Below, in pieces: positions 39,801 to 49,727 of a stretch of 64,000 nucleotides of DNA; positions within the stretch are counted from its first letter, which is position 1, and each line of letters opens with the position of its first letter. Location: the NCBI GenBank assembly GCA_019753125.1, contig JAIELH010000003.1:22087-86086 (forward strand). The letters are read 5' to 3'. Source of the DNA: Gallionellaceae bacterium (GTDB taxonomy: Bacteria > Pseudomonadota > Gammaproteobacteria > Burkholderiales > Gallionellaceae). The position numbers and the translations under genes were made by a program. The notes under the pieces are model-generated. The model worked only from the letters and a program-made list of their open reading frames with translations. It searched no databases and was not told where the DNA came from.

Positions 39801-41783
39801 ATGTTAAGCAAACTCAATGCGGTACAACGCGAAGCTGCGACTTATCTGGATGGCCCCTTGCTGGTGCTGGCCGGTGCGGGCAGCGGCAAGACGCGCGTCA
39901 TCACCCACAAGATCGCTTACCTGATCCAGCAGTGCGGTTATGAGGCGCGCAACATCGCGGCGATCACCTTTACCAACAAGGCCGCCAACGAGATGCGCGA
40001 GCGTGTCGGCAGTCTGTTGCAGGGCAGCAATGCCAAGGGGCTGGTGGTCAGCACGTTTCACTCGCTCGGGATGAATATCCTGCGCGCCGAGGCGAAGCTG
40101 CTCGGCTACAAGCCGCAGTTCTCGATTTTCGACAGCGCCGATACCTGGAAGATCATCGGCGAGCTGGCCAATTCCGGCGACAAGCAGGAACTGCGCGACA
40201 TCCAGACGCAAATTTCGAACTGGAAATCCGCGTTCATCTCACCGGACCAGGCGGCGCAGCTTGCCGCGAACGCGGAGGAGAAAGTTTGTGCGCGTGTTTA
40301 TGCGCGCTATCAGGAGACGTTGCGCGCCTATCAGGCGGTAGATTTCGACGACCTGATTCATCTGCCGGTGATGTTATTCAACGAGCATCCCGAGGCACTG
40401 CTGCGCTGGCAACAGCGGCTGCGCTACCTGCTGATCGACGAATATCAGGACACCAACGATTGCCAGTACCAGTTGACCCGGCTGCTGGCGGGCAGCCGTG
40501 CCGCGTTCACCGCCGTGGGCGACGACGATCAGGCGATCTACGCGTGGCGCGGCGCAAGCGTCGAGAACCTGCACAACCTGCGCAGCGACTACGCCAACCT
40601 GCGCGTGATCAAGCTGGAGCAGAACTATCGTTCCTCGCAGCGCATCCTCAAGGTGGCGAACCACCTGATCAACCACAACACCAAGGTGTTCGAGAAGAAT
40701 CTGTGGAGCGATCACGGCATCGGCGACCCGATACGCATCTACGCGGCGCGCGATGATGAGCACGAGGCCGAGAGCGTGGTGATGAAGCTGATGTCGCACA
40801 AGTTCGAGCATCGCACGCGCTTTGCCGACTATGCGATCCTGTACCGCAGCAACCATTTGTCGCGCACGTTCGAGGAGCAGTTGCGCGCGCAGCGCGTGCC
40901 CTATACCGTCAGCGGCGGCACCTCGTTTTTCGACCGTGCCGAAATCAAGGACATCACTTCCTATTTGCGCCTGATCGCGAACCCGGACGATGATCCGGCC
41001 TTCATCCGCGCGATCACGACGCCGAAGCGCGGCATCGGCAACACCACGCTGGAAAAGCTCGGCAGCTATGCCGGGTCGCGCCAGGTCAGCCTGTTCGAAG
41101 CGGCCTTCGAGGCGCAGGTCGAACAGCAGTTGCCACCGCGCCAATACGAAGAACTGATGCTGTTCTGCAACTTTATCAACCGCATCCAGGAGCGTGCCGA
41201 CAAGGACCCGTGCGGCGAATTGCTCGACGAACTGCTGCGCGCGATCAACTACGAAACCTGGCTGTACGACTCACACGACCAGCGCCAAGCCGAGAGCAAG
41301 TGGAAGAACGTCGAAGACTTCATCGGCTGGCTCAAGCGCAAGGCCGAGGCCGACGAGAAATCATTGATCGCGATGGTGCAGACCATTGCGTTGATCAACA
41401 TGCTGGAAGGCAAGGATCAGGAACCGGATGCGGTTTCATTGTCCACGCTGCATGCGGCCAAGGGGCTGGAGTTCCCGCATGTGTTCATCATCGGCGCGGA
41501 AGAGGATATCCTGCCGTTCCGCGACAGCGATGAAAAAGGCATCGAAGAAGAGCGCCGCCTGATGTACGTCGGCGTCACCCGCGCCGAGCGCGGCCTGCAG
41601 ATCAGCTATTGCAACCGGCGCAAGCGCGGCAAGGACTGGTTCGCCTGCGAACCGAGCCGCTTTCTCGAAGAGATGCCGCAAAGCGAATTGATCTATGCGG
41701 GTGGCCACGCGGATGCCGTGTCCACGGTCAGCAAAGACGAGGGCATGGATAAGCTGGCGAGGCTGAAGGCGATGTTGAAATAG
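39801..41783 (+). CDS. rep: ATP-dependent DNA helicase Rep (UvrD/PcrA family)
   Basis: 3'-5' superfamily 1A helicase that helps replication forks past obstacles. The 660-aa product has Walker [12 protein letters not shown] (about 24-34), motif Ia ITFTNKAANEM, motif II DEYQD, motif III DDDQAIYAWRGA, motif IV LEQNYRSSQ, motif V VSLSTLHAAKGLEF and motif VI VGVTRAERG. The ATG at 39801 is the counterpart of the ATG in the truncated copy at 25905. The two upstream regions share no clear similarity, so the intact gene now has a different promoter region. Confidence 0.96.
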   Translation: MLSKLNAVQREAATYLDGPLLVLAGAGSGKTRVITHKIAYLIQQCGYEARNIAAITFTNKAANEMRERVGSLLQGSNAKGLVVSTFHSLGMNILRAEAKLLGYKPQFSIFDSADTWKIIGELANSGDKQELRDIQTQISNWKSAFISPDQAAQLAANAEEKVCARVYARYQETLRAYQAVDFDDLIHLPVMLFNEHPEALLRWQQRLRYLLIDEYQDTNDCQYQLTRLLAGSRAAFTAVGDDDQAIYAWRGASVENLHNLRSDYANLRVIKLEQNYRSSQRILKVANHLINHNTKVFEKNLWSDHGIGDPIRIYAARDDEHEAESVVMKLMSHKFEHRTRFADYAILYRSNHLSRTFEEQLRAQRVPYTVSGGTSFFDRAEIKDITSYLRLIANPDDDPAFIRAITTPKRGIGNTTLEKLGSYAGSRQVSLFEAAFEAQVEQQLPPRQYEELMLFCNFINRIQERADKDPCGELLDELLRAINYETWLYDSHDQRQAESKWKNVEDFIGWLKRKAEADEKSLIAMVQTIALINMLEGKDQEPDAVSLSTLHAAKGLEFPHVFIIGAEEDILPFRDSDEKGIEEERRLMYVGVTRAERGLQISYCNRRKRGKDWFACEPSRFLEEMPQSELIYAGGHADAVSTVSKDEGMDKLARLKAMLK

Positions 41784-41785
41784 CG

Positions 41786-42730
41786 ATGAAGCCGGAAAGC
41801 CATGCAAAAACCCTGGAATGGCTGAAGACGAACCCGTCTCTGGAGGAGCTTTGCGCCAGATACCCCGGAGAATGGGCGGCGGTGCAACAGGAAATTTCCG
41901 CGATCGTCGAGCGCGGTGTCGCGGAAGAATTGAAAACCTATCTGGAGCGCCTGTCTGCATCTGCGGCGAGGGGCAACGCTTCTTCCGGGAAACGCCAAAC
42001 GGGAGCCGCGCTGGCACAATTCATCCGCAGCCGCATGGCGCATGAGTCGGTCAAGAAGCTTTGCCTGTCCACACTGGCCGCCGATGCGGGAGCTACAAAA
42101 GGCAAATTGCGCTTCAACCTGTTCAATGGCTATATCGCCCAGAAGCTGCTGTTCTCCAAGGGGCTGGAGCGCAAGCCGGTTGCGCTGTTCTGGTTTCGCC
42201 TGTTATGGCCGCTGGTCTGGCAGAAAAAGCGCCTGATGCCGCTGGTACAACCGAAGGGGATTTATTGTTTCTATTCGCGCGAATTGGTCGAGGCGCTGGC
42301 CGGGATGATCGCTTCCAGAAACTGTCTGGAGATTGGCGCTGGGGACGGAACCCTGACGCGCTTCCTGAAAAATCAGGGTGTCCAACTCACCGCGACCGAC
42401 AACCACGGATGGGGAAACACCGTGGCATATCCGGATTGGGTTCTCAAGCTCGATGCCCGTGAGGCGTTGGCCAACCATAGGCCGGAGGTCGTCATCTGCT
42501 CCTGGCCGCCGGCGCAGAACGATTTCGAACGTTACGTGTTCACCACGCCGAGCGTGCAGCTCTACATCGTGATCGGCAGCCGCCACCAGATCGCGTCCGG
42601 CAACTGGAAAGACTACAAACAGCAAACCGCTTTCGAGCTGGAAGAGGACAAAGAACTGGGCGCGCTGGTGCTGCCACCCGAACTGGAGTCCGCTGTTTAT
42701 GTGTTCCGGCGAAAGACCAATCATGCATGA
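41786..42730 (+). CDS. Predicted SAM-dependent methyltransferase, substrate unknown
   Basis: The 314-aa product has a SAM-binding motif I NCLEIGAGDGTLTRFLK near residue 175, then an acidic strand-end (LTATDNHG) and a VVICSWPP block in place of motif IV. The N-terminal 150 residues are helical and unassigned. It starts 2 bp after rep and its stop overlaps the hypA start, so it bridges the two loci. I do not recognise the family. Confidence 0.65.
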   Translation: MKPESHAKTLEWLKTNPSLEELCARYPGEWAAVQQEISAIVERGVAEELKTYLERLSASAARGNASSGKRQTGAALAQFIRSRMAHESVKKLCLSTLAADAGATKGKLRFNLFNGYIAQKLLFSKGLERKPVALFWFRLLWPLVWQKKRLMPLVQPKGIYCFYSRELVEALAGMIASRNCLEIGAGDGTLTRFLKNQGVQLTATDNHGWGNTVAYPDWVLKLDAREALANHRPEVVICSWPPAQNDFERYVFTTPSVQLYIVIGSRHQIASGNWKDYKQQTAFELEEDKELGALVLPPELESAVYVFRRKTNHA

Positions 42731-43064
42731 AATGTCACTGGCTGAAAGTGCACTGCAAATCATCGAGGATGCCGCGCAGAAACAGGGATTCACGCGGGTC
42801 AAAACCGTGTGGCTGGAAGTCGGCCAACTGGCCTGCGTGGAACCGGATGCGATGCGGTTTTGTTTCGATGCCGTGACACGCGGCAGCCTTGCCGAACAGG
42901 CACGGCTGGAAATCATCGAGGTAGCGGGGCAGGGCAGATGTGCGAAATGCGCGCAGGATTTTCCACTGACCGCGCTTTACGAGGCCTGCCCGGAATGCGG
43001 GAGCTATGACGTCAAGGTGACCGGCGGTAACGGGATGTGCGTCAAAGAGCTGGAAGTTGAGTAA
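42723..43064 (+). CDS. hypA: Hydrogenase nickel incorporation protein HypA
   Basis: Nickel chaperone for [NiFe]-hydrogenase (and sometimes urease) maturation. The 113-aa product begins MHEMSLAES; His2 is the Ni ligand. The zinc site CAKC ... CPECGS is intact. The start codon lies within the last codons of the methyltransferase gene. The next hyp gene, hypB, is displaced by an inserted brnTA module. Confidence 0.95.
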   Translation: MHEMSLAESALQIIEDAAQKQGFTRVKTVWLEVGQLACVEPDAMRFCFDAVTRGSLAEQARLEIIEVAGQGRCAKCAQDFPLTALYEACPECGSYDVKVTGGNGMCVKELEVE

Positions 43065-43104
43065 GCTCGTGGCTTACCAATTATTTTTAGAATAAAGCGT
43101 TCTC

Positions 43105-43133
43105 TTGCTTTTTATTGTATAGCTTCATAATAT
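43105..43133 (+). promoter_or_regulatory. brnTA promoter
   Basis: TTGCTT (43105-43110), 17-bp spacer, TAATAT (43128-43133). The predicted transcription start falls at about 43140, the A of the brnT ATG, and there is no Shine-Dalgarno sequence upstream, so the message may be leaderless. Confidence 0.6.
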
Positions 43134-43139
43134 ACACAC

Positions 43140-43439
43140 ATGATTGATCTGACCAGAATTGCCAGCTTCGATTGGGATAAAGGGAATGCCCGTAAAAATG
43201 ACAAGCACGGCGTTTCAACGGCTGAAGCGGAGCAGGTTTTTTTCAATGAACCACTTTTGTTGATTGCCGATGCGAAACACAGTCAAGGTGAGCCCCGCTT
43301 TCACGCGTTAGGCAAGACAGATGAAGGACGAACATTACACATTACTTTCACCCTGCGTAATGCCGGTGAGAAGATTCGGGTGATTTCGGCCAGAGATATG
43401 CACAAGAAGGAGCGCACAATTTATGAACAAGCAACTTAA
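43140..43439 (+). CDS. brnT: BrnT-family toxin
   Basis: RelE-fold ribonuclease toxin. The 99-aa product has the family pattern FDWDKGNARKNDKHGVS at the start, then EPRFHALGKTDEGRTLHITFTL, and RVISARDMHKKERTIYE at the end. The brnA ATG lies within its last codons (17-nt overlap), the standard brnTA order. It has its own promoter and interrupts hypA-hypB. Confidence 0.92.
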   Translation: MIDLTRIASFDWDKGNARKNDKHGVSTAEAEQVFFNEPLLLIADAKHSQGEPRFHALGKTDEGRTLHITFTLRNAGEKIRVISARDMHKKERTIYEQAT

Positions 43440-43689
43440 ACCGGTTCCAAAATTTGCCAATGAGGCCGAAGAGCAAGCCTTTTGGGAAAAGCACGATTCC
43501 ACGGATTACCTGGATTGGACGAAAGCCAAAAAGGTTGTGCTGCCCAACTTGAAGCCCACGACAAAAACGATTTCACTGCGGCTGCCCCAGCATCTTCTGG
43601 ATTCCATTAAAGCCGCCGCAAATTCCCGTGATGTGCCATACCAATCGCTTATCAAGGTATGGCTGCAAGAGAAGTTGCACAGCCACTAA
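43423..43689 (+). CDS. brnA: BrnA-family antitoxin
   Basis: The 88-aa antitoxin has an N-terminal toxin-wrapping region and a ribbon-helix-helix DNA-binding domain (TISLRLPQHLLDSIKAAA ... VPYQSLIKVWLQEKL). It is expected to neutralise BrnT and repress the promoter at 43105. Confidence 0.9.
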   Translation: MNKQLKPVPKFANEAEEQAFWEKHDSTDYLDWTKAKKVVLPNLKPTTKTISLRLPQHLLDSIKAAANSRDVPYQSLIKVWLQEKLHSH

Positions 43690-43733
43690 CCCATATTTGA
43701 TTCGTTTCAGGAATCAGAATATGGGCAAATAAC

Positions 43734-44600
43734 ATGTGTACTACTTGCGGCTGCGGCAGTGACAATACGCTGATTAATGGCATAGCCCTATCGCGGCGGA
43801 ACCACAAGCGCCCTGTGAATCAGGATGGCGCTATGGCATCCACCGGGCGCCTCGTGTTTCGCCCACATCAGCAACAGCACCACCATCACGATCCTGCGCC
43901 CCCCGACACGCCAACGCGCCGCATACAAATCGAGCAAAACATTCTCGCCAGGAATGATGCGCTGGCTGCGGACAATCGCGCCTTTTTTGCCGGGTGCAAC
44001 ACCTTCGCGCTCAATCTGGTTTCAAGCCCCGGCTCGGGCAAAACCACGCTGCTGGTGCGCACCCTATCAGCACTCAAGGGGCAGGTGGCGATGGCCGTCA
44101 TCGAGGGCGACCAGCAGACCGACAACGATGCGGAGCGCATCCGCGCCACCGGCATACCGGCCGTGCAAATCAACACCGGCAAGGGTTGCCATCTCGACGC
44201 GCAGATGGTCGGCCATGCGCTGGACGATCTGCCGCCGCTCGATGGCGGCGTGCTGTTCATCGAGAACGTCGGCAATCTGGTTTGCCCCGCGAGTTTCGAT
44301 CTGGGCGAGGCGCACAAGGTCGTGATCCTGTCGGTTACCGAGGGTGAGGACAAGCCGCTCAAGTACCCCGATATGTTCCGCGCGGCCGGTCTGATGCTGC
44401 TGAACAAGTGCGATCTGCTGCCGTATCTGGCATTCGATGCCGATCTCGCGATCGAATACGCGCACCGCATCAACCCTGGATTGCAAGTGATCCGCATCTC
44501 GGCAACCAGCGGCGAAGGGATGGCGGAATGGCTGGAGTGGATCAAGGATGGTTGCCGCAACGCTGCCGCCAAACAGCCTGTGGCAGGCACAAATGTCTGA
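43734..44600 (+). CDS. hypB: Hydrogenase nickel incorporation GTPase HypB
   Basis: Ni-delivering GTPase. The 288-aa product has an N-terminal high-affinity Ni motif (MCTTCGCG), a His-rich stretch (HQQQHHHHD, about residues 45-53), the G1 loop [11 protein letters not shown], metal-site Cys/His in KGCHLDA, and NKCDLLPYL for G4. The stop overlaps the following hypF start. Its separation from hypA is due to the brnTA insertion. Confidence 0.95.
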   Translation: MCTTCGCGSDNTLINGIALSRRNHKRPVNQDGAMASTGRLVFRPHQQQHHHHDPAPPDTPTRRIQIEQNILARNDALAADNRAFFAGCNTFALNLVSSPGSGKTTLLVRTLSALKGQVAMAVIEGDQQTDNDAERIRATGIPAVQINTGKGCHLDAQMVGHALDDLPPLDGGVLFIENVGNLVCPASFDLGEAHKVVILSVTEGEDKPLKYPDMFRAAGLMLLNKCDLLPYLAFDADLAIEYAHRINPGLQVIRISATSGEGMAEWLEWIKDGCRNAAAKQPVAGTNV

Positions 44601-45711
44601 TTTGCATTCCGATACGGTCATTGCATTGCCCTCTGCCGGGTCATCGGTGCTGGCCTGCGGGGCATGGCTGAAAAACACCGTCTGCGTCACGCGCGGCAAC
44701 GAGGCGCATGTTTCGCAACTGATCGGCGATCTGGGCAGCGCCGAGGCGCGGCAGATGCTGGACGCTAGCGTGGCGCGCCTGTGCGAAAAACTCGATGTGC
44801 AGCCGGAGATCGTCGCGCACGACCTGCATCCCGATTTTTACAGCACCCAGTTTGCGCAAAATTATGCCGCACAGCGCGGCTTGCCGGTGATCGCAGTGCA
44901 GCATCATCACGCGCATATCGCCGCGCTCTGCGCCGAGTATCACGTTACTGAACCGGTACTCGGGCTGGCGCTGGATGGCGTGGGGCTGGGCACCGACAAC
45001 ACACCGTGGGGCGGCGAGCTGCTGTGCGTGGAGGGCGCGGGTTTCGAGCGCTTGGGGCATCTGGCACCGCTGCACCTGCCCGGCGGCGACCGTGCCGCAC
45101 GCGAACCGTGGCGCATTGCGGCGGCGGTATTATTTCAACTAGGCCGTGGCGCAGAGATTGCGCAACGCTTCCCCAACCAGCCGGGAGCGCAAACAATAGC
45201 GGCGATGCTGCAGCGCAATTTGAACTGCCCGGCCACTTCCAGCACCGGCCGGCTGTTCGATGCCGCTGCAGGGCTGCTCGGCGTGAATGAGATACAGTCC
45301 TTCGAGGCGCAAGCCGCAATCCAGTTGCAGGAGCTGGCGCAGCGTCACGGGCAGGTAGCGCCGCTGGAGGAGGGCTGGCGGATCGACGAAAAAGGCGTGC
45401 TGGATTTTTCGCCGTTGCTCGCGGTGCTGGCCGATTGCCACGATAAAGAACGCGGCGCGGCGCTGTTCCATGCGACGCTTGCCGCGGGCCTGGCCGAGCT
45501 GACGGTACGTGCCGCCAGCCAGAACGGCATTGTAGATGTCGCATTGGGAGGGGGATGTTTTTTCAACGACATCCTGCTGAACGACCTGTCCGGCAGGCTT
45601 GCCGCACAAGGGTTGCGGGTGCTGACTGCTAGGCGCATGTCGCCCGGCGATACCGCGATCTCGCTCGGTCAGGCATGGGTCGCGCTGCAATCCCTCCATA
45701 AAGGCAATTAG
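44593..45711 (+). CDS. hypF: HypF C-terminal (Kae1-like) carbamoyltransferase domain, stand-alone
   Basis: Part of the machinery that makes the CN ligands of [NiFe]-hydrogenase from carbamoyl phosphate. This 372-aa protein covers only the Kae1-like half: [27 protein letters not shown] (metal-binding His), [11 protein letters not shown] and a final [13 protein letters not shown]. The acylphosphatase, zinc-finger and YrdC-like domains that make up the first half of a normal 750-aa HypF are missing. There is no trace of them upstream, since the ATG overlaps the hypB stop. Short HypF proteins are known (HypF1 of Ralstonia eutropha is one, from memory), so it may be functional with a partner elsewhere. 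Confidence 0.88.
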   Translation: MSDLHSDTVIALPSAGSSVLACGAWLKNTVCVTRGNEAHVSQLIGDLGSAEARQMLDASVARLCEKLDVQPEIVAHDLHPDFYSTQFAQNYAAQRGLPVIAVQHHHAHIAALCAEYHVTEPVLGLALDGVGLGTDNTPWGGELLCVEGAGFERLGHLAPLHLPGGDRAAREPWRIAAAVLFQLGRGAEIAQRFPNQPGAQTIAAMLQRNLNCPATSSTGRLFDAAAGLLGVNEIQSFEAQAAIQLQELAQRHGQVAPLEEGWRIDEKGVLDFSPLLAVLADCHDKERGAALFHATLAAGLAELTVRAASQNGIVDVALGGGCFFNDILLNDLSGRLAAQGLRVLTARRMSPGDTAISLGQAWVALQSLHKGN

Positions 45712-45713
45712 AA

Positions 45714-45941
45714 ATGTGCCTCGCGATTCCCGCCTGCATCGAACAGCTCATTGCCGGAGGCAGCGCCATCGTCAACCTTGGCGGGGTGCGCAAGGAGGTG
45801 TCGCTGGCGCTGGTCGAGGACATCGCGGTCGGCGATTATGTGATCGTGCATGTCGGGTTCGCGTTGCAGAAGCTCGATCCTGAAGAGGCGGCGCAGACGC
45901 TGGCGCTGTTTGCGGAGATCGGCGGGGCAGCATCAGAATGA
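45714..45941 (+). CDS. hypC: Hydrogenase maturation chaperone HypC
   Basis: The 75-aa chaperone carries the Fe(CN)2CO unit with HypD. MCLAIP at the N-terminus (essential Cys2), the [20 protein letters not shown] core and [10 protein letters not shown] tail are typical. It starts 2 bp after the hypF stop. Confidence 0.95.
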   Translation: MCLAIPACIEQLIAGGSAIVNLGGVRKEVSLALVEDIAVGDYVIVHVGFALQKLDPEEAAQTLALFAEIGGAASE

Positions 45942-45951
45942 AACACCTGGA

Positions 45952-47076
45952 ATGAAGTACGTCGATGAATTCCGCGACGGTGTGCTGGCGAAAAACATCG
46001 CCGCGAACATCGCGCGCGAGGTCGACTCACAGCGCCGCTATCACCTGATGGAATTCTGCGGCGGGCATACCCACGCGATTTCGCGCTACGGCATCGCCGA
46101 CCTGCTGCCCGCCAATGTGCGCATGATCCACGGCCCCGGCTGCCCGGTGTGCGTGCTGCCGGCGGGGCGGGTGGAGAATGCGATCCGGTTGGCGCAAACG
46201 CCGGGGCTGATCCTGTGCTGTTACGGCGACATGTTGCGCGTGCCGGCCGCCAACGGCATCAGCCTGCTGAAAGCCAAGGCGCGCGGCGCGGATGTACGCA
46301 TCGTGTATTCCAGCGCCGATGCGGTGAAGATCGCGCAGCAAAACCCGCAGCGGCAGGTGGTGTTTCTCGCGATCGGCTTCGAGACCACCACGCCGCCGAC
46401 GGCGGTAGCGATCAAACAGGCGCAGGCGCTCGGCCTGACCAATTTCAGCATATTCTGCAACCATGTGCTGACCCCGTCGGCGATTTCGCACATTCTGCAA
46501 TCGCCGGAAATACGTCGGCTCGGCGTACTCTCGCTGGACGGCTTCATCGGCCCGGCGCACGTCTCGACGGTGATCGGCAGCCGCCCTTACGAATATTTCG
46601 CCGAGGAGTTCCAGAAGCCGGTGGTGATCGCCGGGTTCGAGCCGCTCGATGTAATGCAGGCGATACTGATGCTGGTGCGCCAGTTGAACGAAGGCCGCGC
46701 GGCAGTGGAAAACGAATTCTCCCGCGCGGTGACACGCGACGGCAACGTCAAGGCGCAGTTGCTGGTTGCGGAAGTGTTCGAGTTGCGCCGCGTGTTCGAG
46801 TGGCGCGGCCTCGGGTTGGTGCCCTACAGCGCGCTGCGCATCAAGGCGCAATACGCCGATTTCGATGCCGAGTTGCGCTTCCAGGTACCGGCAGTGTCGA
46901 TTGCGGACAACAAGGCCTGCGAGTGCGGCGCGATCCTGCGCGGCGTGAAGCACCCGCAGGATTGCAAGCTGTTCGGCACGGTCTGCACCCCGGATGAGCC
47001 GGTCGGATCGTGCATGGTATCCAGCGAAGGCGCATGTGCGGCGTACTACAGCTATGGGCGGTTTCGCACTCCATAA
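45952..47076 (+). CDS. hypD: Hydrogenase maturation factor HypD
   Basis: 4Fe-4S protein scaffold for the Fe(CN)2CO group. The 374-aa product has MEFCGGHTHAI (about 33), GPGCPVCVLP (about 60), AIGFETTTPP and the C-terminal cluster cysteines CECGAILRG, C and C. The ATG at 45952 follows hypC by 10 bp. hypE, usually next, is not present; gltX begins 70 bp later. No hydrogenase structural genes are in the window. Confidence 0.95.
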   Translation: MKYVDEFRDGVLAKNIAANIAREVDSQRRYHLMEFCGGHTHAISRYGIADLLPANVRMIHGPGCPVCVLPAGRVENAIRLAQTPGLILCCYGDMLRVPAANGISLLKAKARGADVRIVYSSADAVKIAQQNPQRQVVFLAIGFETTTPPTAVAIKQAQALGLTNFSIFCNHVLTPSAISHILQSPEIRRLGVLSLDGFIGPAHVSTVIGSRPYEYFAEEFQKPVVIAGFEPLDVMQAILMLVRQLNEGRAAVENEFSRAVTRDGNVKAQLLVAEVFELRRVFEWRGLGLVPYSALRIKAQYADFDAELRFQVPAVSIADNKACECGAILRGVKHPQDCKLFGTVCTPDEPVGSCMVSSEGACAAYYSYGRFRTP

Positions 47077-47145
47077 TTTCCCTGTGCGCACAGCGGCCAA
47101 AGCCCGTAAAATGCGCGCCTCATTTTTTGCTTTACCTGTTCAGTC

Positions 47146-48537
47146 ATGACTATACGCACCCGTTTCGCTCCTAGCCCCACCGGTTACCTGCATATCGGCG
47201 GCGCGCGCACCGCCTTGTTCTCTTGGGCATATGCCCGCAAGCTCGGCGGCACCTTCATTCTGCGCATCGAGGATACCGATCTGGAGCGTTCCACGCAGGA
47301 ATCGGTGCAGGCGATCCTGGACGGGATGTCGTGGCTGAACCTGGATTACGACGAGGGGCCGTTTTACCAGATGCAGCGCATGGAGCGCTACAAGGCGGTG
47401 ATCCGGCAGATGCTCGACGAGGGCACGGCCTATCATTGCTATACCTCGCCGGAAGAGCTGGAAGCGCTGCGCGAGGCACAGCGCGCGCGCGGCGAAAAAC
47501 CGCGCTATGACGGCTGCTGGCGCCCGGAGCAGGGCAAGGTTCTGTCGAGCCCGCCGGAAGGCATCAAACCGGTGGTGCGTTTCAAGAACCCCAGCCACGG
47601 CGTCGCAGCGTGGGACGATATGGTCAAGGGCCGGATCGTGTTCGAGAACAGCGAGCTGGATGACCTGATTATCGCCCGTGCCGACGGCACGCCGACCTAC
47701 AACTTCTGCGTGGTGGTGGACGACCTGGATATGGGTATCACGCAGGTCATTCGCGGCGACGATCATGTCAATAACACGCCGCGCCAGATCAACATCCTCA
47801 AGGCATTGGGCGCGACGCTGCCGCAGTATGCCCATGTGCCGATGATCCTGGGCAGCGACGGCGAGCGGCTATCCAAGCGGCATGGCGCGGTGAGCGTGAT
47901 GCAGTATGCCGAGGATGGTTTCCTGCCGGAAGCGCTGGTCAATTACCTGGCGCGCCTGGGCTGGTCGCACGGCGACGAAGAAGTTTTTTTGGTGCAGCAA
48001 TTCGTCGAGTGGTTCGACTTGCGCCACATCAGCAAATCGGCGGCGCAGTTCAACCCGGAAAAGCTGCGCTGGCTGAACCAGCACTACATCAAACTGGCCG
48101 ACAACACCCGCCTGGCTGAACTGGTGCGTAAACACCTCGTGGAACGCGGCGTGCAGGTGAGCGAGGCTCCGCAACTGGAGGCGGTGATCGCACTGTACAA
48201 GGAGCGTGTCGCAACCTTGCTCGAACTGGCCGACGAGGCGGAAGCCTTTTATGTCGAGATACATCCGACGCAGGAACTGCTGGATGCACACCTGGTTTCG
48301 GAAGTGCTGCCCGCGTTGCGCGAACTCGCCGGGTGTTTAGCCGATGTCGTTTGGGAGGCTCCCGCATTGGGTGCGATGATCAAGGAAATGCTGGCCAAAC
48401 ACAATTTGAAAATGCCCAGGCTGGCGATGCCGTTGCGCGTAATGCTGGTCGGGCAAACGCACACGCCATCGGTCGATGCGGTGCTGGCATTATTTCCCCG
48501 CGAGACCGTGCTGGCGCGTATCAAAAAACACCTGTAG
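47146..48537 (+). CDS. gltX: Glutamyl-tRNA synthetase
   Basis: Charges tRNA-Glu. The 463-aa class I synthetase has the HIGH-type motif [19 protein letters not shown] (about 7-25) and KMSKS-type RLSKRHGA (about 242-249), with a C-terminal anticodon-binding domain. It is followed by tRNA-Val. Confidence 0.97.
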   Translation: MTIRTRFAPSPTGYLHIGGARTALFSWAYARKLGGTFILRIEDTDLERSTQESVQAILDGMSWLNLDYDEGPFYQMQRMERYKAVIRQMLDEGTAYHCYTSPEELEALREAQRARGEKPRYDGCWRPEQGKVLSSPPEGIKPVVRFKNPSHGVAAWDDMVKGRIVFENSELDDLIIARADGTPTYNFCVVVDDLDMGITQVIRGDDHVNNTPRQINILKALGATLPQYAHVPMILGSDGERLSKRHGAVSVMQYAEDGFLPEALVNYLARLGWSHGDEEVFLVQQFVEWFDLRHISKSAAQFNPEKLRWLNQHYIKLADNTRLAELVRKHLVERGVQVSEAPQLEAVIALYKERVATLLELADEAEAFYVEIHPTQELLDAHLVSEVLPALRELAGCLADVVWEAPALGAMIKEMLAKHNLKMPRLAMPLRVMLVGQTHTPSVDAVLALFPRETVLARIKKHL

Positions 48538-48605
48538 GGGACAATTCCGGGCGCAAGAAATTGACCTGGATTATTGCATTATGTTCTAATTCGCGCCCTC
48601 CTCAA

Positions 48606-48680
48606 GGGCGGTTAACTCAGCGGTAGAGTGTTACCTTCACACGGTAGAAGCCACTGGTTCGATCCCAGTACCGCCCACCA
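48606..48680 (+). tRNA. tRNA-Val (anticodon CAC)
   Basis: Acceptor GGGCGGT pairs with ACCGCCC, D-arm ACTC/GAGT, anticodon loop TTCACAC on a TTACC/GGTAG stem, T-arm CTGG-TTCGATC-CCAG, and an encoded CCA end. Anticodon CAC reads GUG (Val). Confidence 0.93.
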
Positions 48681-48833
48681 TTCGTCAGACCAGCAGGGCT
48701 GTCAGCGTGCTGGCAAAGCAAAAACATATAACCCTTTCGGGTAGTTATATAGTTCGGCACCTGTTAAAGGATGAATTCATTTTATGCAGAACGGTAGAAT
48801 GCTCCATCTCGAGAATGACAACAGGACGCGATC

Positions 48834-49460
48834 ATGCACTGCAATTTCATAGCCAGCCTGGCGATCATGCTGATTTGCACCTTGGCCGCTGCCGGTGAAA
48901 GCCCGGAAGAAATCAGGCTGCGAGTCGGTGCGGGTGATCTGGTTGCAGGCAAGGAAAAATCCGCAAAATGCCAAGCCTGTCATGGTGAGGATGGCAACAG
49001 CAGGACAGACAATTACCCGAAGCTCGCCGGGCAATACGCGGCCTATATCCGGCAGCAAATCCATGATTTCAAGTCTGGCGCCCGTGTCGACCCCGTGATG
49101 TCCGCGATGGCGGCATCGGTTGAAAGCGAGCAGGATTTGCTCGACATCGCCGCGTATTTTGCCAGCCAGAAACCGATGAAAGGCGAAAGCTCCGTAGACA
49201 ACAAGGTGGGCAAGGCCAGATACTTGGGCTTTGTTACCGGTTGCCGTTCCTGTCATGTACCCGCCGGAGAAGAGCCGGCAAAGTTCAATCCCGAAATTCC
49301 GGTGATCGCCGGCCAGCATAAGGAGTACCTGATCAAACAGCTCAAGGACTACAAGCGCGGCACCCGCAGGAACGAATCGAATGGCGCCATGTCCCTGATG
49401 ACCCGGTACATGACCGACAGGAACATCGAGGACGTGGCGAGCTATGTTTCCGGATTGTGA
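48834..49460 (+). CDS. Dihaem cytochrome c4-type protein
   Basis: Periplasmic electron carrier. The 208-aa product has a signal peptide (to AAAG, about residue 21) and two class I c-type haem domains with CQACH (about 46) and CRSCH (about 138), each followed by a distal Met region (VMSAMA; SLMTRYM). Cytochrome c4 proteins typically deliver electrons to terminal oxidases, fitting the SCO and heme-copper-oxidase-like genes downstream. Confidence 0.9.
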   Translation: MHCNFIASLAIMLICTLAAAGESPEEIRLRVGAGDLVAGKEKSAKCQACHGEDGNSRTDNYPKLAGQYAAYIRQQIHDFKSGARVDPVMSAMAASVESEQDLLDIAAYFASQKPMKGESSVDNKVGKARYLGFVTGCRSCHVPAGEEPAKFNPEIPVIAGQHKEYLIKQLKDYKRGTRRNESNGAMSLMTRYMTDRNIEDVASYVSGL

Positions 49461-49727
49461 GGAACGCCTGAAACGGCCCTGTCATATCGCGTAAGATATC
49501 CGGATGGAAAAGCTTGCCGATCATGTATCCGCACCCTTCGATGTCGAGCGCGTCCGGCGTGACTTCCCCCTTCCCGGGTTTAAATTTTATCTTGCATTTT
49601 TCATATAACATATTAAAATAGTCGGATATTGCCGCCCAAGCTGAGCTGAACTCATCCTTCAAGAGGATTGGATGTGCCAATGTTATTTCTTAGGGTGTTC
49701 CATAATTCAAACTTCATGGAAGTGTAA
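49461..49727. other. Intergenic gap, no convincing gene
   Basis: 267 bp between cytochrome c4 and SCO. A minus-strand open frame (49342-49680, TTG start) runs through it and into the cytochrome gene. Its codons around MLYEKCKIKFKPGKGE look coding-like, but the second half is a shadow of the cytochrome. I see no promoter worth calling. Confidence 0.3.

Noticed and set aside
44593-45711. hypF called as full-length or as TsaD/Kae1
   Set aside because: The HypF-type C-terminal motifs and hyp neighbours exclude TsaD, and the protein is about half of normal HypF length with no upstream remnant.
49342-49680. 112-codon minus-strand frame between cytochrome c4 and SCO
   Set aside because: TTG start without a clear ribosome-binding site, and half of it overlaps the cytochrome c4 gene in antisense. 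It could be a gene remnant but cannot be supported.
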